Source of the DNA: Gammaproteobacteria bacterium
GTDB taxonomy: Bacteria; Pseudomonadota; Gammaproteobacteria; UBA6186; Azoamicaceae
Reading direction: 5' to 3'
Assembly (NCBI GenBank): GCA_030431675.1
Contig: JAUIIV010000001.1
Coordinates: 1 to 64,000, forward strand
DNA length: 64,000 nt
In this document: positions 8,433 through 17,090 of the stretch, in pieces
Layout: the number at the start of each line of letters is the position of its first letter
How positions within the stretch are numbered: the stretch's first letter is position 1
Translations under genes and position numbers: made by a program
Notes under the pieces: generated by a model
Database searches by the model: none
Told to the model about the DNA's origin: nothing
What the model saw: only the letters and a program-made list of their open reading frames with translations

Positions 8433-10085
8433 ATGTCCAACAAATTAGTATACGATTGGCGCACAGAACCACCGATAGTTTGTATTATTGATGAGAACAA
8501 TAATTTATTTACAGCTGACCAAAACCTAGCCGAGGGTCGAATAACCTATGATGCAATACACATAACAACACATCTTGATACTAATGTGCCAAACAACATC
8601 CAATTTATATGTGAATATGAATTACAATGTGAATTTGAAAATAGAAATTCTATGCCAATTTTACGACGTATTCTGTACTGCCAAATCGAACCTGATAAAG
8701 TTGTATATATAGGTGTTTTATGGCAAGCAAGATCTTTAAATCCGAACTACCAATTGTTTCCGGGAGCATTAGACAGATATGAAGAGGCATTTGAAGCAGC
8801 AAGAGCAATTTCTATACCACCTTTAGAAATTTCACAATGGAGCTACCAAGTTTTTGTACAAAAAGTATATGCTATATCTTTTGAACGATTGACAAAAAGT
8901 GTTAATAAACTTCATAGTCTTGCTGCATCATTAGAACAGCATCCTTTGCCTGCTACTCAGACAAACGATGGTTTAGAAACACTTGAAAAAAATCTTTCTA
9001 GACTTTCTAGACGCGTTGCAGAATTAGAAACATATAAAGCTACAACAAATAAACATCAATCTACTATAGAAATATTTAGGGAAAGTTTTCAACAAATAAG
9101 GCAAAGTATTAATAGTCTTTCTACCAAAGTTACAGGGCTAGAACAAAATGGTCAAACTCGCCCTACTCAAGGTGAAGCTCTAGAACAAAGTAATGCAGAT
9201 CTTGCTGCCGAAGTTACGGCACTAGAACAGAGTTATAATGATCTTGATGCCAAATTTGAAGATTTAGAAAAGAATAGTCAAGCTAGTATTGCTCAGTTTA
9301 AAGCACTAGAACAAAGCAATGCAGGTCTTTCTGACGAAGTTGAAACACTAAAAAAGAGTAGTCAAGCTAGTATTGCTAAGGTTGAAGCGCTAGAACACAG
9401 TAATACAGCTCTTTCTGCCGAAGTTGCAGCTCTAAAAGAGAGTCGTAAAGCTAGTATTGCTAAGGTTGAAGCGCTAGAACAAAGCAATGCAGCTCTTTCT
9501 GCTGCTTTAGATAGACAAAAAAATAATGAAATACCAGAACTACGTGAACTAGTACTTGGATTAAAAAAACAAATGCAAGAATTAAAACAACCTCCAGAAC
9601 ATCAACCTGTACCACGTTTAGAAGATCCAGACCTTACAGAAAATGAACTTCTTACAAATTGGCAGAGTTTACAACTATCAGCAGGCAATCTTCAGGAGCA
9701 TGTTACAACTTATCTAATATCTGCATTTACGCAGGGTACAGATAGATTTAACTCTGCTAAAGATTCTACAAGCCCTTTTTTACTACACATACGGGATAGT
9801 CTTGCACATGTAGCACATCATCAACAAATGCAAACACTGAAGACATTAATTAATGTTTTAGTACTTAATATTCTAATCGTAATTATGGGAGAAAATTTAA
9901 AACTGCATAAACTTGATGAAGTAAAATCAGCAAATGATCTGCTTACCCCTGGTTATTGTCTAACTCTTTCGGCATTAGTAGCAGGAAATATGATGTATAT
10001 GTATCAAGCACGTAGCAATAATAGTCTGTCTGCAGAAGAAGTGCATCCAAAAAAGAAACAAAATAAGAAAGGACTTCGTGCTTAA
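8433..10085 (+). CDS. coiled-coil repeat protein with two C-terminal membrane helices
   Basis: Protein of 550 residues. The N-terminal 150 residues form an unrecognised globular domain. From about 165 to 385 it is a long coiled coil, and its central part (about 247-358) consists of 14-residue units such as KVEALEQSNAALSA in tandem. Near the C-terminus two hydrophobic helices (about 470-487 and 508-525) are followed by a Lys-rich tail. The domain order suggests a membrane-anchored rod that holds the N-terminal domain away from the membrane. It is probably co-transcribed with the gene 15 bases upstream, whose product also has a C-terminal anchor. Start: ATG with AGGA about seven bases upstream. 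No known function; a secreted or polar structural protein would be possible. Confidence 0.78.
   Translation: MSNKLVYDWRTEPPIVCIIDENNNLFTADQNLAEGRITYDAIHITTHLDTNVPNNIQFICEYELQCEFENRNSMPILRRILYCQIEPDKVVYIGVLWQARSLNPNYQLFPGALDRYEEAFEAARAISIPPLEISQWSYQVFVQKVYAISFERLTKSVNKLHSLAASLEQHPLPATQTNDGLETLEKNLSRLSRRVAELETYKATTNKHQSTIEIFRESFQQIRQSINSLSTKVTGLEQNGQTRPTQGEALEQSNADLAAEVTALEQSYNDLDAKFEDLEKNSQASIAQFKALEQSNAGLSDEVETLKKSSQASIAKVEALEHSNTALSAEVAALKESRKASIAKVEALEQSNAALSAALDRQKNNEIPELRELVLGLKKQMQELKQPPEHQPVPRLEDPDLTENELLTNWQSLQLSAGNLQEHVTTYLISAFTQGTDRFNSAKDSTSPFLLHIRDSLAHVAHHQQMQTLKTLINVLVLNILIVIMGENLKLHKLDEVKSANDLLTPGYCLTLSALVAGNMMYMYQARSNNSLSAEEVHPKKKQNKKGLRA
9171..9506 (+). repeat. 42-bp tandem repeat encoding heptads
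   Basis: Eight 42-bp units begin at 9171, 9213, 9255, 9297, 9339, 9381, 9423 and 9465. Alternate units are closest to each other, giving an 84-bp higher-order period: 9381 and 9465 both start GTTGAAGCGCTAGAACA. Each unit encodes two heptads (for example KVEALEQSNAALSA). The near-identity of the last copies points to recent duplication, so copy number may vary between strains. Confidence 0.85.
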
Positions 10086-10111
10086 GGATAGCAAGAAGAT
10101 AATTCCAAAAA

Positions 10112-11074
10112 TTAGCTAATAGTGCTCTGTGCTCGTATATGCTCTAGCCAATATTCTAAAGTTAATTTATGGTAATTAAACTTTTTGTTTCTAAAGTCTC
10201 CTATGGTCTTATTTAATAACTCTGGGGTAATATCAGACCAATCTTGCACTATTAACACTGGTAGACCTTCATATAATGAATCTAAAGGGCTAGTTTTTAC
10301 TATAGGTATCGCACCTAGAGCCAATGCTTCCCAAGTCCTATGACAATCTAAACCATTACCAGCTGGGGACAACACAAAAGCATACTGTAACATTTTTTTC
10401 CATGAATGTTTTCTTGGTATAAATGTTGACTCGCTTACAATTAATTCTTTAGGAACTTGCTCTATGGCGAGAGATCTTTCTGTAGACCCATATTTACCTC
10501 TTTGTGCATGCAAAAAGTTCACATATATCTTAATGTCACGCTCATAGAATGGCTGTTGTGCTAAATCTAATATATATGCCTCTTGCATTACAGGAGACTC
10601 TATAGGAGCAAACTTTGGATCAGGTTGTATTCTCACCCGATGGTAATCTATGCCTAGCGGAATTGCATGCAGTTTGGCGTAATCTCTAACTGCATTAGTA
10701 GTAAACCATGCTAACAAATTTGGATCAGCTAGTACTTGCTCTGCTATCTCAGGAACTGAATCAGGAATAGAAAAGTCAGAACAAGATACAATTATATATG
10801 GCTTAGTCGGTTTATTAAAAGTTTTAAAATCCGTATGCTCAAGAAAATAGCAGTTATCAAGCTGAGTGCATGCCTTTTTATACCCAACTACAGAAGCATA
10901 GCGGCAATGCAGTTCATCAAATTCTTGCTGATTTGCAACCTGCAAGGCTCGTTGATTGTAAAATGAGTTTACCCACAAATAGAACAAACATGAGCCAGCA
11001 ATAGCTGCACTAACTAGCAGTGATATAATTAAACACTTTAAAAAGTTTACTCTATTAGTTGGTAATTTCAGCAT
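10112..11074 (-). CDS. exostosin-like (GT47-type) glycosyltransferase
   Basis: Protein of 320 residues with an N-terminal membrane anchor (12-34) and a globular domain. The segment 233-262 (FVLSPAGNGLDCHRTWEA, then LALGAIPIV) matches the donor-binding signature of exostosin/GT47 and related GT-B enzymes: a Ser-Pro-Gly-Asn loop, an Arg, a conserved Glu249 and the ALGAIPIV strand. It would transfer a sugar to a lipid-linked or surface glycan at the membrane. Several cysteines in the N-terminal third (57, 69, 75, 98) are unusual for a cytosolic enzyme. It is convergent with the coiled-coil gene (26 bases between stop codons) and 45 bases downstream of a pilin gene on the same strand, so pilin glycosylation is possible but unproven. 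Confidence 0.72.
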   Translation of the reverse strand: MLKLPTNRVNFLKCLIISLLVSAAIAGSCLFYLWVNSFYNQRALQVANQQEFDELHCRYASVVGYKKACTQLDNCYFLEHTDFKTFNKPTKPYIIVSCSDFSIPDSVPEIAEQVLADPNLLAWFTTNAVRDYAKLHAIPLGIDYHRVRIQPDPKFAPIESPVMQEAYILDLAQQPFYERDIKIYVNFLHAQRGKYGSTERSLAIEQVPKELIVSESTFIPRKHSWKKMLQYAFVLSPAGNGLDCHRTWEALALGAIPIVKTSPLDSLYEGLPVLIVQDWSDITPELLNKTIGDFRNKKFNYHKLTLEYWLEHIRAQSTIS

Positions 11075-11119
11075 ACTTATACATACTAGTATGCTAAAGC
11101 TAGACTTGCAAAATAATGC

Positions 11120-11698
11120 CTAAGGAGTACAGGTGCCATTTGTTAGATAATCTGCGACATTAGTACATTTACAACCATGTGGCAGATAATCTAACGGGAT
11201 CCAAGTTGTTTCTGTTGCTGCATTCAAATGCCCACACTGAAACTCTATAACATTTTCACCTGCAATTTTTGTCATTTGGAAAAAGTAAGAATTATAGACA
11301 GCCCCAGTAGGATTTGCTCCAAGTGGAGACACATAATTTGGGATCCCCTCTAGCCCAGTTAAGCTAACACCAAGGCGTGCGTATCCTTGATCACCCCCAT
11401 TAGATACATTAGATATATAAGACATCGAGAATATCTCATCAAAATCCACTTGCTGCCACTGGGCAGAAGGAATAGTAACGCTATTGAACTCTATACTAGA
11501 AGGGAATGTGCCATTCAATTCATAATACTCATGAATATCCTGCATAACACGTTCCATAATAATATGCGAATTTAAAATTTGTGCACGCAACACATAGCTT
11601 TTATAAGCAGGCATAACTGACACAGACAATATGCCAACTATAGCCACTACTACCATTAACTCTATTAATGAAAAAGCCCTTGCATACACACCTATCAC
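11120..11698 (-). CDS. type IV pilin-like protein
   Basis: Prepilin of 192 residues. The N-terminus FSLIELMVVVAIVGILSVSV is a classic class III signal with Glu at +5. The residue before the cleavage site is Ala (YARA|F) rather than the usual Gly; prepilin peptidases tolerate Ala less well. The C-terminal part has cysteines and the sequence PLDYLPHGC, shared in pattern with the second pilin of this window (PFEYLPGSC), so they are paralogues. The GTG at 11698 has no well-spaced ribosome binding site; a GTG three codons later (11689) would also leave a short leader. No pilus assembly genes are nearby. It lies 169 bases downstream of tRNA-Glu on the same strand. Confidence 0.82.
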   Translation of the reverse strand: MIGVYARAFSLIELMVVVAIVGILSVSVMPAYKSYVLRAQILNSHIIMERVMQDIHEYYELNGTFPSSIEFNSVTIPSAQWQQVDFDEIFSMSYISNVSNGGDQGYARLGVSLTGLEGIPNYVSPLGANPTGAVYNSYFFQMTKIAGENVIEFQCGHLNAATETTWIPLDYLPHGCKCTNVADYLTNGTCTP

Positions 11699-11867
11699 CC
11701 GCTTATTAAGAAGTTAGTAAATTATAGTACTTTTATACATGTTTTATTTTTATGAATGTACAAGGTTTTTAATATGTAGTTGTGCTGTTTTTGAAGTAAT
11801 AGAGCAAATGTAATTTACTTGTAAAATTATAGGTGAATTTCTACGAAACCAAGGCTTTTTAGCAACT

Positions 11868-11943
11868 TGGCGTCCCCAAGGGGATTCGAACCCCTGTTAC
11901 TACCGTGAAAGGGTAGTGTCCTAGGCCTCTAGACGATGGGGAC
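11868..11943 (-). tRNA. tRNA-Glu (TTC)
   Basis: Complete 76-base cloverleaf including encoded CCA. The acceptor stem pairs GTCCCC with GGGGAC, the anticodon loop is CTTTCAC (anticodon TTC) and the T-loop is GTTCGAATC. It lies 12 bases downstream of tRNA-Ala and is probably co-transcribed with it from the promoter at 12046-12074. Confidence 0.97.
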
Positions 11944-11955
11944 ATGTCTATATTT

Positions 11956-12031
<76 letters not shown>

Positions 12032-12045
12032 TAGCTGAGACGTGA

Positions 12046-12074
12046 ATATTAATCCTATGATGCTGGCATGTCAA
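12046..12074 (-). promoter_or_regulatory. sigma70 promoter for tRNA-Ala/tRNA-Glu
   Basis: On the minus strand a perfect TTGACA (12074-12069) is followed after 17 bases by TAATAT (12051-12046). The tRNA-Ala gene begins 14 bases further on, which leaves a leader of only a few bases. Confidence 0.85.
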
Positions 12075-12080
12075 CCGTCC

Positions 12081-12109
12081 TTGACACGTAATCATAAAAC
12101 AGCAACAAT
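12081..12109 (+). promoter_or_regulatory. sigma70 promoter for tRNA-Met
   Basis: A perfect TTGACA (12081-12086) is followed after 17 bases by AACAAT (12104-12109, four of six matches to TATAAT). The expected start of transcription is about 12116, just ahead of the tRNA at 12122. Its -35 box is six bases from the -35 box of the divergent tRNA-Ala promoter. Confidence 0.7.
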
Positions 12110-12121
12110 ACGTGCCTTAGC

Positions 12122-12198
12122 GGCTATGTAGCTCAGCTGGTTAGAGCGCGGCACTCATAATGCCGAGGTCGGTGGTTCGAGCCCACCCATAGCCACCA
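12122..12198 (+). tRNA. tRNA-Met (CAT), elongator type
   Basis: Complete 77-base cloverleaf with encoded CCA. The acceptor stem is GGCTATG/CATAGCC and the anticodon stem-loop is CGGCA-CTCATAA-TGCCG. The sequence closely follows elongator tRNA-Met of E. coli and lacks the initiator features (no unpaired first base). A CAT tRNA could also be the Ile tRNA modified by TilS, but the overall match favours Met. Confidence 0.93.
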
Positions 12199-12214
12199 GA
12201 TCGGCAAAAATAAT

Positions 12215-12973
12215 ATGCAAAAACTAACGCACATTGACCCAAAGCCCACGTGGCAATTATTAAAGTTAACTAAGTACTTTTTACTGGTGGTTGCGTCTTT
12301 GTTAGTTTATTTTATGCCAGCACTCCATCAATTCTGGCAACAGCTAGATTACACAACCTATGAGTTACTTAATCGCAGCCTAGAGCTCTCTAAGGCCTGG
12401 CAGTTCTTCTGGGGATACCTAAACCACCCTAATGAGAATTGGCTCAACATAGTGGCTATGGGCACAATAAATATTATGGCTATTCTAGCTTTAGACAAAA
12501 ATCGTCGCCCTCGTGCTATAGCCCAGGTCATGTATTTTTGGCTATTCTTCCAAATTGTGTTGTTATTTACCCAGAAAGCATTGATAGGCGGATTACATAT
12601 ACAACGCAGTTCACCAAGCGTGATTCATTATCCATGGGTTATATTATCCGAAACTTTAAACATCAGTAACATCAAAGTATATTCTCATTGTAGTTTTCCT
12701 GCCGGACATGCATTAGTTCTAATTTATTGGGCTAAATTTACTTGGTTATATTGCAATGCAAAGTACAGCAGATTAGTCAGCTTTGTGTTGATTTTATTAC
12801 TTCTGCCACGCCTATTTAGTGGGGCACATTGGTTAAGCGATATAGTTTTTACTTATTTTTATGGCTTATTATGGTTCAATATCGCTACGGGCACGCCGTT
12901 ATATCAGTCAGCAATTTCTTTTATCGAAAATAAAATTAGGCCGAGGATAAACTATGAAAAATGTATATATTAA
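12215..12973 (+). CDS. PAP2-family membrane phosphatase
   Basis: Integral membrane phosphatase of 252 residues with about six hydrophobic helices. PAP2 motif 2 is FPAGH (161-165) and motif 3 is R199-x5-H205-x3-D209 ([11 protein letters not shown]). Motif 1 is degenerate: there is a Lys at 121 and an Arg at 131 but not the canonical KX6RP spacing. Such enzymes remove phosphate from undecaprenyl diphosphate, phosphatidylglycerophosphate or lipid A-type substrates on the outer side of the inner membrane; the substrate cannot be told here. It begins 16 bases after tRNA-Met and may be read from the same promoter. Its last 20 bases overlap miaB, so it likely leads the miaB operon. Confidence 0.85.
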   Translation: MQKLTHIDPKPTWQLLKLTKYFLLVVASLLVYFMPALHQFWQQLDYTTYELLNRSLELSKAWQFFWGYLNHPNENWLNIVAMGTINIMAILALDKNRRPRAIAQVMYFWLFFQIVLLFTQKALIGGLHIQRSSPSVIHYPWVILSETLNISNIKVYSHCSFPAGHALVLIYWAKFTWLYCNAKYSRLVSFVLILLLLPRLFSGAHWLSDIVFTYFYGLLWFNIATGTPLYQSAISFIENKIRPRINYEKCIY

Positions 12974-14306
12974 AACTCATGGTTGCCAAATGAATGAATA
13001 CGATTCATCTCGTATGATGGATTTATTGCGGTCATGTTTTGCGGCCGAACAAGTTGATAATCCAGAAGGCGCGGATCTGTTGCTACTTAACACTTGCTCT
13101 ATTCGTGAGAAGGCACAAGAGAAAGTTTTCTCTGAGTTAGGTCGTTGGCGAATCCTTAAAGAAAAAAATCCGCAAATGGTGATTGGTGTTGCTGGTTGTG
13201 TCGCAAGCCAAGAAGGCGAGGCTATTCGTCAACGAGCGCCCTTTGTAGACTTAGTCTTTGGACCACAGACGTTGCATCGTTTACCACAAATGATTCAACA
13301 GCTACGCGAGAAACATAAACCAGTGGTTGATGTTTCATTTCCAGAAATCGAAAAATTTGATCACCTGCCAACCCCTCGTGCTGATGGCCCAAGTGCCTAC
13401 GTCTCAATACAGGAAGGGTGTAGCAAATATTGTAGCTATTGCATCGTGCCCTATACCAGGGGTGAAGAAATTGACCGGCCGTTTGATGATGTATTAGTAG
13501 AAGCTGTACGTCTTGCTGAACAAGGCGTGAAGGAAATTACCTTACTTGGACAAAACGTAAATGCCTATTGCGGAAAGATGCACTCTGGGGAAACTGCTGA
13601 TTTGGCACTTCTAATAACTTATATTGCAGAAATAGAAGGCATTGAAAGGATTAGGTTTACTACATCACACCCTGTAGAATTTTCAGATGCGCTGATTCAG
13701 GCTTACGCGCAGGTACCTAAGCTAGCCAATCACTTGCACTTACCGGTCCAAAGTGGCTCAGATTTGATTCTTAACCGTATGAAACGTGGGCACACCGCCC
13801 TAGAGTATAAAGCTAAAATTAAGAAACTGCGTGAAGTACGCCCTGATATCTGTATTTCTTCAGACTTTATCGTCGGCTTTCCTGGAGAGACTGATGCAGA
13901 CTTTGCTGCAACCATGGATTTAGTAAATTCCGTTGGTTTTGATCAATCTTTTAGCTTTATCTACAGTCAACGTCCAGGCACACCCGCTAGTAACTATACC
14001 GACAACGTTGACCCAGTGACTAAGAAAAAGCGTCTCCTAATGTTACAAGAGGCTCTTACCAAACAAGGCCAAGCAATTAGTCAAAGCATGGTGGGCACAA
14101 CCCAAAAAATTATTATTTCTGGCCCATCCAAAAAAGACCCCAATATTTTGTGTGGGCGTACCGAAAATAATCGGGTAGTAAATGTAATTGCACCTAATCG
14201 TCTTATTGGCCATGTTGTCCCCGTAAAAATCACCGCAAGCAAGACCAATTCCCTGGTTGGTGAGCTGTCAGAGCAAGAAATTTTTGCCATAGCTGGTTAT
14301 ACTTAA
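12954..14306 (+). CDS. miaB: tRNA-2-methylthio-N6-dimethylallyladenosine synthase MiaB
   Basis: Radical SAM methylthiotransferase of 450 residues that adds the methylthio group to isopentenyl-A37 of tRNAs reading UNN codons. The N-terminal UPF0004 domain carries the auxiliary [4Fe-4S] ligands Cys11, Cys48 and Cys82. The radical SAM cluster is CSKYCSYC (Cys156, Cys160, Cys163). A TRAM domain occupies about the last 65 residues. Length equals the family norm. GAGG lies seven bases before the ATG, inside the end of the PAP2 gene. It is followed by phoH-ybeY-corC, the usual gammaproteobacterial order. Confidence 0.98.
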   Translation: MKNVYIKTHGCQMNEYDSSRMMDLLRSCFAAEQVDNPEGADLLLLNTCSIREKAQEKVFSELGRWRILKEKNPQMVIGVAGCVASQEGEAIRQRAPFVDLVFGPQTLHRLPQMIQQLREKHKPVVDVSFPEIEKFDHLPTPRADGPSAYVSIQEGCSKYCSYCIVPYTRGEEIDRPFDDVLVEAVRLAEQGVKEITLLGQNVNAYCGKMHSGETADLALLITYIAEIEGIERIRFTTSHPVEFSDALIQAYAQVPKLANHLHLPVQSGSDLILNRMKRGHTALEYKAKIKKLREVRPDICISSDFIVGFPGETDADFAATMDLVNSVGFDQSFSFIYSQRPGTPASNYTDNVDPVTKKKRLLMLQEALTKQGQAISQSMVGTTQKIIISGPSKKDPNILCGRTENNRVVNVIAPNRLIGHVVPVKITASKTNSLVGELSEQEIFAIAGYT

Positions 14307-14347
14307 GTTATATTGAAGTAACAATTAAGACGAAGCTAATTAAAGTA

Positions 14348-15337
14348 TTGGAACAACAACATTCTAGTGACATAGTTTTAGACCCTTTCGACAACAAGCG
14401 TCTGCTTAGTCTGTGCGGCAGATTTGACGAACACCTTAGACAAATTGAACAAAGATTAGGCGTGGAACTTATGGTGCGCGGTAATCTCATTCATTTTGCT
14501 GGCCCAAGGGAAAAAGTTGATCTTGCAATACAAATCATTCAAGATCTATATGCACAAACCGAAGAGGAACAGGATTTAACTCCAGAGCAGGTTCACTTAT
14601 ACATCCAACAGGTAACAAGTAACATGAGCAACACGGAAGCCCCAGCAAAAAACAAGGAAGAGACTTACAGCATTAAGACTCCGATTCTAACTATCACACC
14701 ACGTACTAAGCATCAAACTAATTACATTCGTCAAATACAGCATAATCCTATTAATTTTGGAATTGGCCCTGCTGGTACTGGTAAAACTTACTTAGCAGTT
14801 GCCTGTGCTGTAGCCGCCCTGGAGCAAAAGAGTGTACGTAGGGTAATCTTAGTGCGTCCAGTCGTGGAAGCAGGTGAGCGACTTGGATTTTTGCCTGGCG
14901 ACTTAGCACAAAAAATTGATCCATATTTACGTCCTCTTTATGACGCATTTCATGAGATGTATGACTTTGATAAAGTAGCAAAATTGTTAGAACATCAAAC
15001 TATAGAAATAGCTCCTCTTGCATATATGCGAGGTAGAACCTTAAATGATGCTTTTGTAATTCTTGATGAAAGTCAGAATACCACTGTAGAACAAATGAAA
15101 ATGTTTTTAACAAGAATTGGTTTTAACTCCACTGCAGTAATAACAGGAGATGTCACCCAGGTGGATTTACCAAGAGAGAAGCAATCTGGTCTACGTCATG
15201 CTATAAAAATTTTACAGGATGTACCGAAGGTATCTTTTAGTTACTTTGACTCTAAAGACGTCATTCGTCATCCAGTAGTCAAAGATATTATTGATGCTTA
15301 TGATAAGGCCGATAAGGGGAAAGACCTTGGCAATTGA
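14348..15337 (+). CDS. ybeZ: PhoH-like ATPase
   Basis: Cytoplasmic ATPase of 329 residues in the PhoH family, linked to RNA metabolism together with YbeY. An N-terminal KH-like segment (about 35-70) precedes the P-loop domain with Walker A GPAGTGKT (140-147) and Walker B FVILDE (236-241) followed by SQNTT. It starts with TTG, 41 bases after miaB, with only a weak purine-rich site upstream. An ATG shortly inside would remove conserved N-terminal sequence. Its end overlaps ybeY. Confidence 0.95.
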   Translation: MEQQHSSDIVLDPFDNKRLLSLCGRFDEHLRQIEQRLGVELMVRGNLIHFAGPREKVDLAIQIIQDLYAQTEEEQDLTPEQVHLYIQQVTSNMSNTEAPAKNKEETYSIKTPILTITPRTKHQTNYIRQIQHNPINFGIGPAGTGKTYLAVACAVAALEQKSVRRVILVRPVVEAGERLGFLPGDLAQKIDPYLRPLYDAFHEMYDFDKVAKLLEHQTIEIAPLAYMRGRTLNDAFVILDESQNTTVEQMKMFLTRIGFNSTAVITGDVTQVDLPREKQSGLRHAIKILQDVPKVSFSYFDSKDVIRHPVVKDIIDAYDKADKGKDLGN

Positions 15338-15794
15338 ATTGGAGCTGCAGATTGCCAGTGAAGCTCAAACTCTCCCCCACCCATCACAGTTTAAGGAATG
15401 GGTTAGTAGAGCCTTAGCCAATAGCTATGATGATCTAGAAATCACGATTAGAATAGTTGATGAAGCAGAGATGACCCATCTAAACGAAACTTTTCGCAAA
15501 AAGAATGGGCCTACTAACGTATTATCCTTCCCGGCAGAAATTAACCCCCAGTTTGGCATTCACACTTTAGGTGATGTGATCATTTGTGCACCGGTTGTAC
15601 AACGTGAGTCTGAGTCTACTGGTATAACTATATTAGAGCATTGGGCACATATGGTAGTCCATGGAATACTGCATCTGTTAGGATATGATCATATCGATAA
15701 AAATGATGCGGTAAAAATGGAGTCAATGGAAACAGAAATATTGACTGATTTGGGTTTTACAGCTCCTTATGGAGATATAGAATACCATGAGTGA
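15327..15794 (+). CDS. ybeY: endoribonuclease YbeY
   Basis: Zinc-dependent ribonuclease involved in 16S rRNA 3'-end maturation and ribosome quality control. The metal-binding signature HGILHLLGYDH is present, preceded by the usual FRKKNGPTNVLSFP block. I place the start at the TTG at 15327 because AAGGGGA lies seven bases before it, giving 155 residues, the family length. An in-frame ATG at 15291 would add 12 residues (MMLMIRPIRGKT) without homologous character and would overlap phoH by 47 bases. The last 8 bases overlap corC. Confidence 0.95.
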   Translation: MAIELELQIASEAQTLPHPSQFKEWVSRALANSYDDLEITIRIVDEAEMTHLNETFRKKNGPTNVLSFPAEINPQFGIHTLGDVIICAPVVQRESESTGITILEHWAHMVVHGILHLLGYDHIDKNDAVKMESMETEILTDLGFTAPYGDIEYHE

Positions 15795-16596
15795 GATTAT
15801 TACCTGGGTAAAAGAACTTTTTAATAAATCTCCTCAGGACCGAGAAGATCTAAGCTCTATGCTCGAGCAGGCTACCAAAGATGAATTACTAGAGCCTAAC
15901 ACCGCCAATATGATAGAAGGCGTGCTTGAGGTACAAGAAACCAGGGTAAATGATGTTATGGTGCCACGCTTACAAATGGCGTGTATCGCTCACGATGATC
16001 AGCTACTTGATATCGTACGCATAGTTGCAAAATCTGGGCATTCTAGATTCCCTGTAACAGGGGAAAACAAAGATGAAATAATCGGAATAATTTTAGCTAA
16101 AGATTTATTAAATTATGCTTTTAGCTCAGATAATAATTTTAACTTGCAAGAAATAATGCGCCCTGCGGTATTTATCCCAGAGAGTAAACGTCTCAATGTT
16201 TTATTACAAGATTTTAGAATAAAGCGTAATCATATGGCGATAGTAGTTGATGAATATGGTCGTATTACAGGCCTCATCACTATTGAAGACGTGATAGAGC
16301 AAATTGTTGGTGATATAGAAGATGAGCATGATATAGACTCATCCCCTTCAATTAAAGAACTAAGCGATGGCTCATTCACTGTAAAAGCCTTAACTACTAT
16401 AGAAGAGTTTAATGAGTACTTTAATTGTGAAATTGAAGAACAAACCTCAGAGACTATTGGTGGTGTAATTACCAAGGCGCTGGGACATGTACCAACCCGA
16501 GGCGAAAATGTAAAAATTGATGTCTTTCATTTTAATATTTTGCGATCGGACAATAGACGTGTATATTTACTTAGTGTGACCAAAGAACAGACTTAG
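15787..16596 (+). CDS. corC: CorC/YbeX-type CBS domain protein
   Basis: Cytoplasmic protein of 269 residues with two CBS domains (about 60-180; VNDVMVPRLQM and VVDEYGRITGLITIEDV) and a C-terminal transporter-associated CorC_HlyC domain (about 195-265). In enterobacteria it affects magnesium/cobalt efflux; YbeX has also been tied to ribosome maturation, in line with its neighbour ybeY. The membrane DUF21 domain of the longer relatives is absent, as is normal for YbeX. It overlaps ybeY by 8 bases. The apolipoprotein N-acyltransferase gene lnt, often next in this cluster, is not here. Confidence 0.95.
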   Translation: MSEIITWVKELFNKSPQDREDLSSMLEQATKDELLEPNTANMIEGVLEVQETRVNDVMVPRLQMACIAHDDQLLDIVRIVAKSGHSRFPVTGENKDEIIGIILAKDLLNYAFSSDNNFNLQEIMRPAVFIPESKRLNVLLQDFRIKRNHMAIVVDEYGRITGLITIEDVIEQIVGDIEDEHDIDSSPSIKELSDGSFTVKALTTIEEFNEYFNCEIEEQTSETIGGVITKALGHVPTRGENVKIDVFHFNILRSDNRRVYLLSVTKEQT

Positions 16597-16605
16597 TGAC
16601 CTGCA

Positions 16606-16625
16606 CTGTTTTTTACATAAAACAG
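16606..16625. terminator. weak A/T hairpin between convergent genes
   Basis: CTGTTTT (16606-16612) pairs with AAAACAG (16619-16625) around a six-base loop, in the 35-base gap between the ends of corC and the minus-strand gene at 16632. The T and A runs on either side allow a weak bidirectional terminator. The stem is too A/T-rich for certainty. Confidence 0.4.
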
Positions 16626-16631
16626 ATTCTA

Positions 16632-17090
16632 TTAATCCGTACCCACCATAGCTAATAGTTTTTTAAAAAGCACCTCTTCTCGCAAAGTTTCATCCTTAGC
16701 ATAAAATTTTTGCTTCTCTTGTTCATTTAAAAACAAAGATATTAACTTCATGTTTTTTAGTTGATTAGTATCACATGTTTTTTTAAGCCAAAATGTTACT
16801 AATTGCGGGGTAAGCTTTTCAATGGGTACATAAGTACATATAACATCAAAAATCTCATTTACATCATATTCTGGAGTAAACGTTGTTTGCAAAATACTCT
16901 CAGATTCTTCAACAAACTCTTCTGCTAGGGCCAATTTGTAGGGATCACTTTTCTGCTCATCTAATAACAACAATAATCCTTTGGTGCTTTGTAAGAGAGA
17001 CTTTGCCGCAGCATCATTATCAGTTAAAACTGCATTTCTCATAAACTCAACAATAATTGGTAAAATATCAGCAAATGTTTGTCTAGGCAT
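16632..17090 (-). CDS. unknown helical protein, last gene of dps operon
   Basis: Protein of 152 residues, all-helical in appearance, with no signal peptide or membrane segment. The N-terminal half has an acidic helix (LAEEFVEESESIL) and the C-terminus is Lys-rich. I recognise no family. Its start overlaps the end of the ankyrin gene by 8 bases, so translation is probably coupled and the two products may interact; a chaperone or partner for the ankyrin protein would fit size and position, but that is a guess. Confidence 0.7.
   Translation of the reverse strand: MPRQTFADILPIIVEFMRNAVLTDNDAAAKSLLQSTKGLLLLLDEQKSDPYKLALAEEFVEESESILQTTFTPEYDVNEIFDVICTYVPIEKLTPQLVTFWLKKTCDTNQLKNMKLISLFLNEQEKQKFYAKDETLREEVLFKKLLAMVGTD

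Noticed and set aside
9171..9506. CRISPR-like periodic repeat
   Set aside because: Units are directly abutting without spacers, keep codon phase and encode heptads.
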